Shown: in pieces, positions 18,931 to 26,528 of the stretch | Numbering within the stretch: position 1 is the stretch's first letter | Layout of the letters: the number at the start of each line of letters is the position of its first letter | Assembly (NCBI RefSeq): GCF_900451005.1 | Contig: NZ_UGIB01000001.1 | Location: 1,364,001-1,428,000, forward strand | DNA: 64,000 nt | Direction of reading: 5' to 3' | From: Helicobacter fennelliae | GTDB taxonomy: Bacteria > Campylobacterota > Campylobacteria > Campylobacterales > Helicobacteraceae | The notes under the pieces: model-generated | What the model was told of the DNA's origin: nothing | Seen by the model: the letters and a program-made list of their open reading frames with translations, nothing else | The model's database searches: none | Translations under genes and position numbers: made by a program

Positions 18931-19848
18931 ATGATTGATGTAAAAATAAATAATGCTAAAAAAATCAGCATATGTATTTTGGTAAAAAACGCGCAAGGCA
19001 CGATAAAAGAATGCCTTAAGGCACTCAAAGACTTTGATGAGATAATCTTGCTTGATAATGAGAGCACGGATTCTACGCTTGAAATCGCGCGAGGGGTGAG
19101 CGAAGAATGGACGCGGGATTCTAGAATTGTAGGGAATTTGGAGCACGAGGATTCTAAGGATTCTAAAAACTCCGCTAAGCCTGCCAAACCCGCCACAATC
19201 CGCATTTTTTCTAGCCCGTTTTTAGGCTTTGGTGCGCTGAAAAATCTCGCGATAAGCCACGCTAGGAATGAATGGGTGTTTGTGGTGGATTCTGATGAGG
19301 TGATTGAGCAGGGGATTTATGCCGAGCTTGAGACGCTAGACTTGAGCTGTGTGCGCGCGATCTATGCCCTGCCGCGCAAGAATCTCTACGCAGGTGAGTG
19401 GATAAAGGCATGTGGCTGGAGTCCGGACTTTGTGCTGAGGATTTTTAACAAATCCTACACGCATTTTAATGAAAATCTCGTGCATGAGAGCGTAATCCTC
19501 CCAAGTGATAGCAAAAAGCACTATCTCAAAACCGCGCTAAAGCACTATGCTTACGATGATGTCGCGCATTTGATTGATAAAATGCAACACTATTCAAATC
19601 TCTATGCTAAGCAGAATCTAGGCAAGCCATCAAGCCCTACAAAAGCCTTTGTGCGCGGGACTTGGAGCTTTGTGCGGAATTATTTTTTCAAAAAAGGCAT
19701 ACTTTATGGCTACAAGGGCTTTATTATTAGCGTTTGCAACGCTCTTGGGACTTTTTTCAAATACATTAAGCTTTATGAGCTCAACACACACACACACACA
19801 CAATTTGTTCGCTCATCATTACGACATATAATCAAAAAGAGAGACTAG
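18931..19848 (+). CDS. Glycosyltransferase family 2, LgtF/WaaE-like
   Basis: The 305-residue GT-A enzyme has ISICILVKNAQGTIKECLK, the nucleotide-binding LLDNESTDSTLEIA and the metal-binding VVDSDEVIEQG. It also has the WaaE/KdtX features WSPDFVLRIFNK and LVHESV. LgtF/WaaE-type enzymes add glucose to heptose in the LPS inner core. The start is uncertain: GTG 18877 or ATG 18931. The last residues are read from a (CA)9 tract (NTHTHTHTQF), so the C-terminus depends on repeat number. With 8 or 11 units this frame would run straight into the following glycosyltransferase. Confidence 0.8.
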   Translation: MIDVKINNAKKISICILVKNAQGTIKECLKALKDFDEIILLDNESTDSTLEIARGVSEEWTRDSRIVGNLEHEDSKDSKNSAKPAKPATIRIFSSPFLGFGALKNLAISHARNEWVFVVDSDEVIEQGIYAELETLDLSCVRAIYALPRKNLYAGEWIKACGWSPDFVLRIFNKSYTHFNENLVHESVILPSDSKKHYLKTALKHYAYDDVAHLIDKMQHYSNLYAKQNLGKPSSPTKAFVRGTWSFVRNYFFKKGILYGYKGFIISVCNALGTFFKYIKLYELNTHTHTQFVRSSLRHIIKKRD

Positions 19849-20597
19849 CCCTCGTGCTAGATTCTGTGCGCGCCTTGAATCCGCTGCCTTTTGAGGTCAT
19901 CATCGCTGATGATGGGAGCAAGGAGGATACAAGAGAGCTTATAGAATCTTACGCGCGCGATTTTCCTTGCGCGTTAAAGCATATTTGGCAGGAGGATAAG
20001 GGCTTTAGACTAAGTGAAATCCGTAATAAAGCCATAAATGCGAGCAAGGGGGAGTTTATCATTGTGCTTGATGGCGATATGATTGTGGATTCGTATTTTG
20101 TGGGTGATTATCTAAAAGTCTCGCGCAAGGGTGTTTTTGTGCAGGGCTCAAGGGTGATTTTAGATTCTAATATTACAAAAAAGATTTTGGAATCAAAAAA
20201 TTATCATCTAGCATTTACAAAAAAGCCTCTAAAAGCACGCAGGTGTAAGATTCTCTCAAAATTTATTTTTAAGAGAAGCGTGCTAAAAGCGAAAGTTTTT
20301 GATAAAAAAGAGCTCATTAAAGGCGTGCGTGGGTGCAGTATGGGATTTTTTAAGGAGGATTTTGCGCGTATCGGTGGATTTAGCGAGCAATTTCGAAGCT
20401 GGGGGCGCGAGGATAGCGAATTTGTAGCGCGCTTTTTGTTTGCTGGCGGGGAATTTCGACGTCTAAAATTTAGCGCCATTGCCTATCATCTCTATCATGA
20501 TGAATCGCCCAAAACAAGCCTAGAATCTAATCACCAGCTTTATTTAGAGACAATCAAAAACAAAAGCAAATCTTGCGAGAATCTTTCAGAACATTAA
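19775..20597 (+). CDS. Phase-variable galactosyltransferase-type GT2, currently out of frame
   Basis: The frame ending at 20597 encodes a GT2/Glyco_transf_7C enzyme with IIADDGSKEDTRELI, FIIVLDGDMIVDSYF and FRSWGREDSEFVARFLFAGG, the galactosyltransferase C-domain hallmark. Its family N-terminus (CSLIITTYNQKERLALVLDS) is encoded upstream of the first usable start in this frame (GTG 19854), so a restart would lose the sugar-nucleotide strand. ATG 19775 reads MSSTHTHTH into the (CA)9 tract and stops at 19829-19831. With 10 or 7 CA units it would read through, giving about 274 residues. No strong Shine-Dalgarno precedes ATG 19775, so coupling to the upstream gene is likely. State shown: OFF. Confidence 0.8.
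19785..19802. repeat. (CA)9 dinucleotide tract, candidate phase-variation switch
   Basis: Nine CA units lie at the overlap of two glycosyltransferase reading frames. Arithmetic on frames gives three states: 9 units, two proteins with the second OFF; 10 or 7 units, second ON as a separate protein; 8 or 11 units, in-frame fusion of both. Confidence 0.9.
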
Positions 20598-20776
20598 AAA
20601 ATACCAAACCATAAAACCCATTAGCCTATGCTAGATTCTTGTATTTTAAGTGAATTGCTCAATCAACTCACAATGACAGGCTAGAATCTAAACTCTCTCA
20701 CTTCACACTTAAAAAATGATAATGAATGATTTTAGATTCTAGCTTTTTAGCAAATTTGTGGATTGCTTTGGCTTAC

Positions 20777-20825
20777 TTGCGACACAAGCAAGCGCGACTC
20801 ATTCGCTTGCCTTGCAAAGTCGCAA
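20777..20825. repeat. Long imperfect palindrome
   Basis: TTGCGAC ... GTCGCAA flanks GCAAGCG ... CGCTTGC with a 9-nt loop. Both stems are perfect 7-mers. It lies between convergent genes, so it could act as a bidirectional RNA-level barrier, but there is no T-tract. Confidence 0.6.
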
Positions 20826-20835
20826 AATATCCTCT

Positions 20836-20862
20836 GTGCTTGCACTTATAAGTGCGTAGCAC
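20836..20862. repeat. Hairpin with perfect core palindrome
   Basis: GTGCT and AGCAC flank the perfect palindrome GCACTTATAAGTGC. It is adjacent to the previous palindrome and about 90 bp past the terC stop (terC is on the minus strand). Confidence 0.6.
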
Positions 20863-20949
20863 GAAGTAAAAATTCTAGAATTTCTTTACGCTTTCTGTGT
20901 TTCCATAGATTCTAAATTCTCAACTCTAGCGATTATTTTTGTGTGATTA

Positions 20950-21669
20950 TTACTTTTTTGGGGTTGATTTTTTTCTCATTGTGATATTGAGAATCTCAAC
21001 GCTTAGAGAGAAAATCATCGCAAAATACACATAGCCTTTTGGAATATGAAAATGCAAACCATCAGCAATCAGCACAATCCCAACAATCAGCAAAAACGCA
21101 AGTGCTAGAATCTTAATAGTCGGGTAAGTATCGATAAAGTGCGAAATCCAGCCCGAAGCAAACATCATAATAAACACCGCAATCACAATGGCTAAAATCA
21201 TAATCTCCAAATGATTTGCCATTCCGACAGCCGTAATCACAGAATCAAGAGAGAAAATAATATCCAAAAACGCGATCTCAACAATCACAATCCAAAAATT
21301 TGCAACTTTTTTTATCGTGTATCCTTCTTCTTGGCTAAAGACTTGCGCGTGGATTTCTTTGGTGCTTTTATACAGCAAAAACAACCCACCGATAAAAAGC
21401 ACCAAATCCCTGCCTGATACAGGAAAATCAGCGATTTGAAACAATGGAGCGGTGAGTTTTGTCATCCAAAAAAGTAGCGTCAAAAGCGCAATGCGCGCAA
21501 ACATCGCAAAAAATAACCCCAAAATCCTAGCTTTGCGTTTTTGATCTTGTGGCAAGCGATTGACAAGCACACCGATAAAGATGATATTATCAATGCCTAA
21601 AATAATCTCAAGAATTGTCAATGTAAAAAGCGCGATCCACGCATTTGGATCACTAAGTAAAGCAATCAT
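20950..21669 (-). CDS. TerC-family integral membrane protein
   Basis: The 239-residue protein has about seven hydrophobic segments and both TerC hallmarks with membrane-embedded acidic residues: [16 protein letters not shown] near the N-terminus and [20 protein letters not shown] in the middle. TerC-type proteins are linked to metal (often Mn) export and loading of exported metalloenzymes. Tellurite resistance is not implied. It follows corA with a 4-bp overlap, and the same order (pgk, corA, terC-like) occurs in H. pylori HP1345-HP1343, suggesting a metal-homeostasis pair. Confidence 0.88.
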   Translation of the reverse strand: MIALLSDPNAWIALFTLTILEIILGIDNIIFIGVLVNRLPQDQKRKARILGLFFAMFARIALLTLLFWMTKLTAPLFQIADFPVSGRDLVLFIGGLFLLYKSTKEIHAQVFSQEEGYTIKKVANFWIVIVEIAFLDIIFSLDSVITAVGMANHLEIMILAIVIAVFIMMFASGWISHFIDTYPTIKILALAFLLIVGIVLIADGLHFHIPKGYVYFAMIFSLSVEILNITMRKKSTPKK

Positions 21670-22625
21670 AACCAGCCTTTTTTCTTAAAGTAGATAATAG
21701 GTATAACCGTTGAGATAATCATCATACCTATCGTAAGAATATAGCCATATCGCCATTGAAGCTCGGGCATATGCTCAAAATTCATACCATAAATTGTCCC
21801 AATGAGTGTAGGGGGCATCATTGCCATGGTTACGACTGTGAAAAGCTTGATAATTTTGTTTTGCTCGATATTGATTTGGCTTGTAAAAAGACTTTGTGTA
21901 TTGTCAAGCACGGTGAGATTTGCGGTTGTAAAATCAACAATAGAATTTAAATCCTTAAGCACAATGCTTAGATCTTTTTTAATATCAGATTCTACTTTAT
22001 TGCTTTTTAGAAGCATAGTGATTGCTCTTCTTTTGTCAAATAGCGAATCTCGCACGCTCATATTGAGCTCTTGGAGATTGGAGAGTTTGGTAAGATGAAT
22101 AGTATGGCTTTGAGAATCTTGCTCAAAAACCGACTTACGCAAAAGCTTTGTAAGCTGGGCTGCACCTTCTATCATATCCGCGTCTTGCTCGACTCTGACT
22201 TCAAAGATTTTGCTTAGCAAATCAAATCCATCTTCAAAGCTTTTTGGGCTGGTTAGCACGCTTTGCTGGATTTCGCCAAATACCTTAAAATCTGCATAGC
22301 GGATCGTAAATAAAATCCCCTGAAACAAGATAAAAGTAACGGTTTCATTATGGAGATCCATTTCGTTATTACGCATAAGAAAGTAAGTGTTTATGGTTAT
22401 ACTTTGCTCATCTTCGGAATACCGCGCTGATTCTTCTATCTCTTCGCGCTCTTCTTTGGTGGGTATATCAAGCGTGTAAGTTTTTGCGATATAAGAGATT
22501 TCTATCGGGGTAGGGTGCAATAAATCAATCCACAAAATCACACCTTGAGGAAGTATAATATCTGCAACATCATTCACACTCTCGCGCCGCACGACATTAT
22601 TTTGCTTAAAAAATACATTCATCAT
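21666..22625 (-). CDS. corA: CorA-type magnesium/cobalt channel
   Basis: The 319-residue protein has a large acidic cytosolic domain and two C-terminal transmembrane helices. The diagnostic pore motif GMN lies at about residue 280 ([12 protein letters not shown]). CorA forms a pentameric Mg2+ channel. It starts 19 bp after the pgk stop and overlaps terC by 4 bp, so all three are probably one transcript. Confidence 0.93.
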   Translation of the reverse strand: MMNVFFKQNNVVRRESVNDVADIILPQGVILWIDLLHPTPIEISYIAKTYTLDIPTKEEREEIEESARYSEDEQSITINTYFLMRNNEMDLHNETVTFILFQGILFTIRYADFKVFGEIQQSVLTSPKSFEDGFDLLSKIFEVRVEQDADMIEGAAQLTKLLRKSVFEQDSQSHTIHLTKLSNLQELNMSVRDSLFDKRRAITMLLKSNKVESDIKKDLSIVLKDLNSIVDFTTANLTVLDNTQSLFTSQINIEQNKIIKLFTVVTMAMMPPTLIGTIYGMNFEHMPELQWRYGYILTIGMMIISTVIPIIYFKKKGWL

Positions 22626-22644
22626 CTCACACCCCCACTTATAT

Positions 22645-23856
22645 TTATTTTTTGTCTAATACCTCAAAAGTTGGCAATATTTTTCCCTCCAATAGCTCAA
22701 GGCTCGCTCCACCACCTGTTGATATAAAGCTCATATTATCCCTCTCACCTGCTTTTTCTACCGCATCAGCTGTATCTCCTCCGCCAATGAGGCTAAAGGC
22801 GTAAGTTTCAGCTATGCAGTGAGCAATATTAAATGTGCCACGCGAGAATTGCGAAATCTCATAGATTCCAAGCGGTCCATTCCAAATGATTGTCTGTGAG
22901 CTTTGGATAACTTCTGTAAAAAGCTTTGTTGTCGCAGGTCCCATATCTACGGCGATAAAATTATTTGGCACATCTTGAACGGGTGTGATTTTGATATTTA
23001 TATGCTGTTTAATATCATCAGTGCTGACAACATCAATAGGCAGGTAGATTTTGACATTTTTTTGCTTAGCTTTTTGCAAGATATGCAATGCCTCATCGAC
23101 AAGATGATCTTCTACAAGTGATTTTGCCATATCAAAGCCCAAAGCTTTGAGGAATGTATTACTCATCGCTCCACCGATAATGATTTTATCAACAACATCT
23201 AAAATATTTGAAAGCAATTCAAGCTTTGAGCTAACTTTGCTTCCGCCCACGATAAGCAAAACGGGCTTGAGCGGATTAGCCAAAGCTTTGGCAAATGAAT
23301 CAATCTCTTTTTTGAGGAGTAGTCCAGCGACTTTTTCTTGCACAAATGCAGCGATCCCATAAGTGCTTGAATGCGCCCTGTGGCTTGTCCCAAATGCGTC
23401 ATTGACAAATACATCACATAGCGAGGCAAGTTTTTGGCTTAAGGTTGTGTCGTTTTTTTCTTCACCCGGATAAAATCGTATATTTTCAAGCAAAATAATA
23501 CTTCCAGCTGGCGCGTTTTTTTGCAGCTCTAGGGTAGATTCTATGGAATCTGCAAATAAGATACTTTTGTCAAGCAGACGTTCAAGTCGTTTGAGGATAT
23601 GTTTGAGTGAAAATTCAGGCTGGATTCCTTTTGGGCGACCCAAATGGCTTATAAGAATGATTGATTGCGGATCATTATCGATACAATAATTAATAGTCGG
23701 CAGGGCTTCGCGGATTCTCGTATCATCAGAAATATTGAAATCCTCGTCCATTGGCACATTAAAATCAACGCGAATCAGCACGCGTTTATTATGCAGAGAA
23801 ATATCTCGAATCGTTTTAACTTGCTGCATAAAGGTTATTCCGGCTACTTGCTTCAT
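22645..23856 (-). CDS. pgk: Phosphoglycerate kinase
   Basis: The 403-residue glycolytic and gluconeogenic enzyme transfers phosphate between 1,3-bisphosphoglycerate and ADP. Signatures are [13 protein letters not shown] near the N-terminus, [10 protein letters not shown], and the C-terminal nucleotide region [14 protein letters not shown] and [17 protein letters not shown] 23856 has AAGGAG 7 nt upstream; a second in-frame ATG at 23829 lacks one. In H. pylori gapA precedes pgk. Here gapA is absent and a lipoprotein gene lies upstream instead. Confidence 0.95.
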   Translation of the reverse strand: MKQVAGITFMQQVKTIRDISLHNKRVLIRVDFNVPMDEDFNISDDTRIREALPTINYCIDNDPQSIILISHLGRPKGIQPEFSLKHILKRLERLLDKSILFADSIESTLELQKNAPAGSIILLENIRFYPGEEKNDTTLSQKLASLCDVFVNDAFGTSHRAHSSTYGIAAFVQEKVAGLLLKKEIDSFAKALANPLKPVLLIVGGSKVSSKLELLSNILDVVDKIIIGGAMSNTFLKALGFDMAKSLVEDHLVDEALHILQKAKQKNVKIYLPIDVVSTDDIKQHINIKITPVQDVPNNFIAVDMGPATTKLFTEVIQSSQTIIWNGPLGIYEISQFSRGTFNIAHCIAETYAFSLIGGGDTADAVEKAGERDNMSFISTGGGASLELLEGKILPTFEVLDKK

Positions 23857-24067
23857 TGCGCACTCCTTATTTTTATAAATAAAACTTCAATAATAGTTAA
23901 AATACAATAAGAAAAATATTAATTAGCAGAATAAAAAGCGCAATTTGTCAAGAAAAATTATTGTGAAAAATTTTTGGAGAAAATTTATTAAGAATTGTTG
24001 CGTGGAAAATTATACAAAATTGTGGAAAATATCGTGGAAAATATTGTGATGTAGAAAATTTAGCAAA

Positions 24068-24104
24068 ACACAGAATCTAAGATCTTTAGAATTAGAATCT
24101 GTGT
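24068..24104 (-). terminator. Rho-independent-type terminator of the TRL-like gene
   Basis: On the minus strand ACACAGATTCTAA pairs with TTAGATTCTGTGT (12 of 13 positions) around an 11-nt loop and is followed by TTTTGCTAAATTTT. It starts 12 bp past the stop of the minus-strand lipoprotein gene. Confidence 0.7.
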
Positions 24105-24115
24105 TGTTTATGGCT

Positions 24116-24427
24116 TTAGTTGCCTTTAACGATAGTTGTTCTTTTTGTATAAAGTCCAAGCACGGTATAGAATTTGGTATCAACACTTTTGATTTGTGAG
24201 ATTTTGCCTTGCTCTGCGGCAGCTTCAATAGAGCAATCACCTAGAGCCACAAGTCCGAGATAGCTTACACATTCTGAAGTGCCTTCTTTTGTAGAGTTGC
24301 CCACAGAAGTGGCATTATGAGGACCCACAGCATCTGTAAAAAGAGCACCCGGAACTGGACCACCAAATCCGCAACCTGTCAAAAATAGCGCAACAGCAAC
24401 ACTTAAACCTAAACAAAATTTTTTCAT
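24116..24427 (-). CDS. TRL-like small lipoprotein
   Basis: The 103-residue protein has a signal peptide with lipobox LFLTGC (Cys at residue 19). A glycine-rich mature domain contains GALFTDAVGPHNAT, GTSECVSYLGLVALGDCSIEAAAEQGKI and YTVLGLYTKRTTIVKG, the pattern of the TRL (tRNA-associated locus) family of small exported proteins. The function of the family is not established. AGGAG lies 6 nt before ATG. The gene has its own promoter next to an A16 tract and its own terminator. Confidence 0.8.
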   Translation of the reverse strand: MKKFCLGLSVAVALFLTGCGFGGPVPGALFTDAVGPHNATSVGNSTKEGTSECVSYLGLVALGDCSIEAAAEQGKISQIKSVDTKFYTVLGLYTKRTTIVKGN

Positions 24428-24555
24428 ACATTCTCCTTAAAACTTAGATGTAATTAAAATAAAATACTATTTTAGAATCTTTATTAGGGTTAATCCTTCG
24501 GCTTTAACTAAAATAAACCAAGAATCAAACTTAAAAAGAAAGCTAAAACCGTAGT

Positions 24556-24580
24556 ATTATAATCAAAAAAAAAAAAAAAA
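24556..24580 (-). promoter_or_regulatory. Promoter with A16/T16 tract in the spacer
   Basis: On the minus strand a run of 16 T (24580 to 24565) is followed by GAT and then TATAAT (24561 to 24556). T-rich stretches upstream of -10 are typical of Campylobacterota promoters. ATTATAAT is palindromic, so a plus-strand -10 for the 24695 gene also fits, with +1 inside the A tract. Confidence 0.6.
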
Positions 24581-24694
24581 CAAGTAAAATTTTTAATGCA
24601 GAATCTATTTTGGATTCTGTGTTGCTAATTAAGTTAGTATTAACAGCTTTCATTTTACAATTCTCAAAAAATCCACAAATCTAAAAGGAATAGA

Positions 24695-26467
24695 ATGCAC
24701 GCGCACTCTTTGCAAGAGGTTTTAGAATGTTTGCAAAAGATTGATTATATAGATATACATCATAATGCAACGATGAGTGAGATTCTGCTAGGAAGGGCGA
24801 TTGCTCAAAAATTTGGCATAAAAATCACCTCACAATGTGCGAAAAAATTTCAAGACTTTGTGCTTGGGATTGTAAATATCTCTCAAAAGCCGTATATATA
24901 CACTGATAATTTTGGCACTGATGAGCTTGCCTTGTGCGCAAATAATACTCATATTATTGATGAGAAGTTAGAAAATATAGATGGCGTGGTTGTATTTGGA
25001 GGGATTGCTAGAAGGATTGCTGGGGGGATTGATTGTGGGCTAAACTATGTCATAAAAAGCGAGGCAGATAAAACATTTGTGATATATCCAATGCTAGATT
25101 CTAGCTATACATATCCACAAATCCAATATGAAGTCGGCACAGAGCTAGGTGTGTCTGTGCTACTTTTGAAATGGCTTATCACACAAAAGCCTGATGAATG
25201 GCTTGCTACGATGCTAGATTCTGTGCTTAGAGAGATTGATATAGGCTATATCGCTTCAGAATGTAATGTAGCAGAAGAAGAGCTTGATAGGTTGAGTGAT
25301 TTTTTATCACATTGCACTTCGCCTGTGCTACTTGTAACTGATGTGATTTTCTACCACCCCAAAAGCAAAGAAATAGCGCAGATTCTAGGGATATTAGAGC
25401 GATATTCACATATCAGAATCTGCGTCCTGCCAACATTTAAAAACGATATACAAATCACTAAGTTTTGCCATTTAGATGAGGCGAGCAAAAATCATAACAA
25501 TGACAAGTGTATAAAATACATAGGGATTGGTGATTTTGGCAAGCGCGCCAAACATTACGCAGAGAAAAATGTGGAAAAAAATATAGAGAATATGGAAGAT
25601 GTAGAATGGCATTTAGAAGGGAAATTAGTAGGCTATATAGAATCTAAAGATTGTGTAGATTCTATGCGAGATTCTACACAAAACCAGAATCTAAACCCCA
25701 TGCAAGATACGCTACACACGCAAATCACCCTAAATACTCCAATCACTATACATTTGCATAAACACAAATACAGCACAACTTTGGGCGAGTTTTTGGCGGT
25801 GCTTGCTGTGCCTGCGGGGCTTGATGGGTTTGATGATAAGCTATCAGATTTGCTTGATATAAATTTACTTTCTAGCACTTCATCTCTTCACGCATTATCT
25901 CCTTATGCTTCATCTCCTCACACATCATCTTCTAGCGCATCATCACAAGCCAAAGAGCAAAACCACGCAATAAAAGAGTCTTTTGAAGTGATTATGCAGA
26001 ATCTCCAAGAGATTCCAGAAAATAATGGCGCGATGATTTTTCTCACACATATCGCACCAAATGTATTAGAATCAAGCCAAAATTGCCATAATCCAAAAGA
26101 TGCAAATCAGAGCCTAGCACAAGATATGGATAAAAATATGGATAAAAATTGCGTAGAATCTAAACTTTTTGTAAGTAAGCAGTTTTTGCTTGCGACAAGA
26201 CTTACTCACAATGCAATAATAAAGCTCAAAGTCTATCATCAGACATTGCTTTGTCGTATAGAGTTTGTAGAATCTATCAAAGGTGTAATTGGGATTTTAT
26301 ACACGCGAAAAGTTTTTGCCAAATACCCCTTTGTCAAAGCAGATTTTGAGATTATAGAGTCAAAAATTCTCACGCAGAATCTAAATCCAAATCAAAATAC
26401 CAATAAAATCTCTAATGAAAATCCAAAGCGCAATCTCACAAAGCATAATCCTAGTGGAGAGTCATAA
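24695..26467 (+). CDS. Uncharacterised protein, NuoG C-domain-like
   Basis: The 590-residue product is cytosolic and has no Cys cluster motifs for Fe-S binding. Segments such as EVGTELGVSVLLLKWLI, ECNVAEEELDRLSDFL and VTDVIFYHPKSKEIAQILGI resemble the molybdopterin-oxidoreductase-like C-terminal part of NuoG from Campylobacterota, as I recall it. A low-complexity Ser/His insert (about residues 395-430) and Asn/Asp-rich stretches interrupt it. In H. pylori the nuo operon ends just before pflA, the next gene here, which supports a complex I relation. No other nuo gene is in the window. The alternative is an unrelated Helicobacter-specific protein. Confidence 0.45.
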   Translation: MHAHSLQEVLECLQKIDYIDIHHNATMSEILLGRAIAQKFGIKITSQCAKKFQDFVLGIVNISQKPYIYTDNFGTDELALCANNTHIIDEKLENIDGVVVFGGIARRIAGGIDCGLNYVIKSEADKTFVIYPMLDSSYTYPQIQYEVGTELGVSVLLLKWLITQKPDEWLATMLDSVLREIDIGYIASECNVAEEELDRLSDFLSHCTSPVLLVTDVIFYHPKSKEIAQILGILERYSHIRICVLPTFKNDIQITKFCHLDEASKNHNNDKCIKYIGIGDFGKRAKHYAEKNVEKNIENMEDVEWHLEGKLVGYIESKDCVDSMRDSTQNQNLNPMQDTLHTQITLNTPITIHLHKHKYSTTLGEFLAVLAVPAGLDGFDDKLSDLLDINLLSSTSSLHALSPYASSPHTSSSSASSQAKEQNHAIKESFEVIMQNLQEIPENNGAMIFLTHIAPNVLESSQNCHNPKDANQSLAQDMDKNMDKNCVESKLFVSKQFLLATRLTHNAIIKLKVYHQTLLCRIEFVESIKGVIGILYTRKVFAKYPFVKADFEIIESKILTQNLNPNQNTNKISNENPKRNLTKHNPSGES

Positions 26468-26528
26468 TGTATTTACGCATTTCTATTTTTATGGTTCGAT
26501 TCTTGTTTGATTTTTGAAAGGGCAGAGT

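Larger units (their letters stand above)
20598..20949. other. Intergenic region with palindromic elements
   Basis: 350 bp between convergent genes. It holds AGAATCT words, a CTCACAATGAC palindromic-element end (about 20666), and the two strong hairpins listed separately. No credible gene. Confidence 0.6.
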
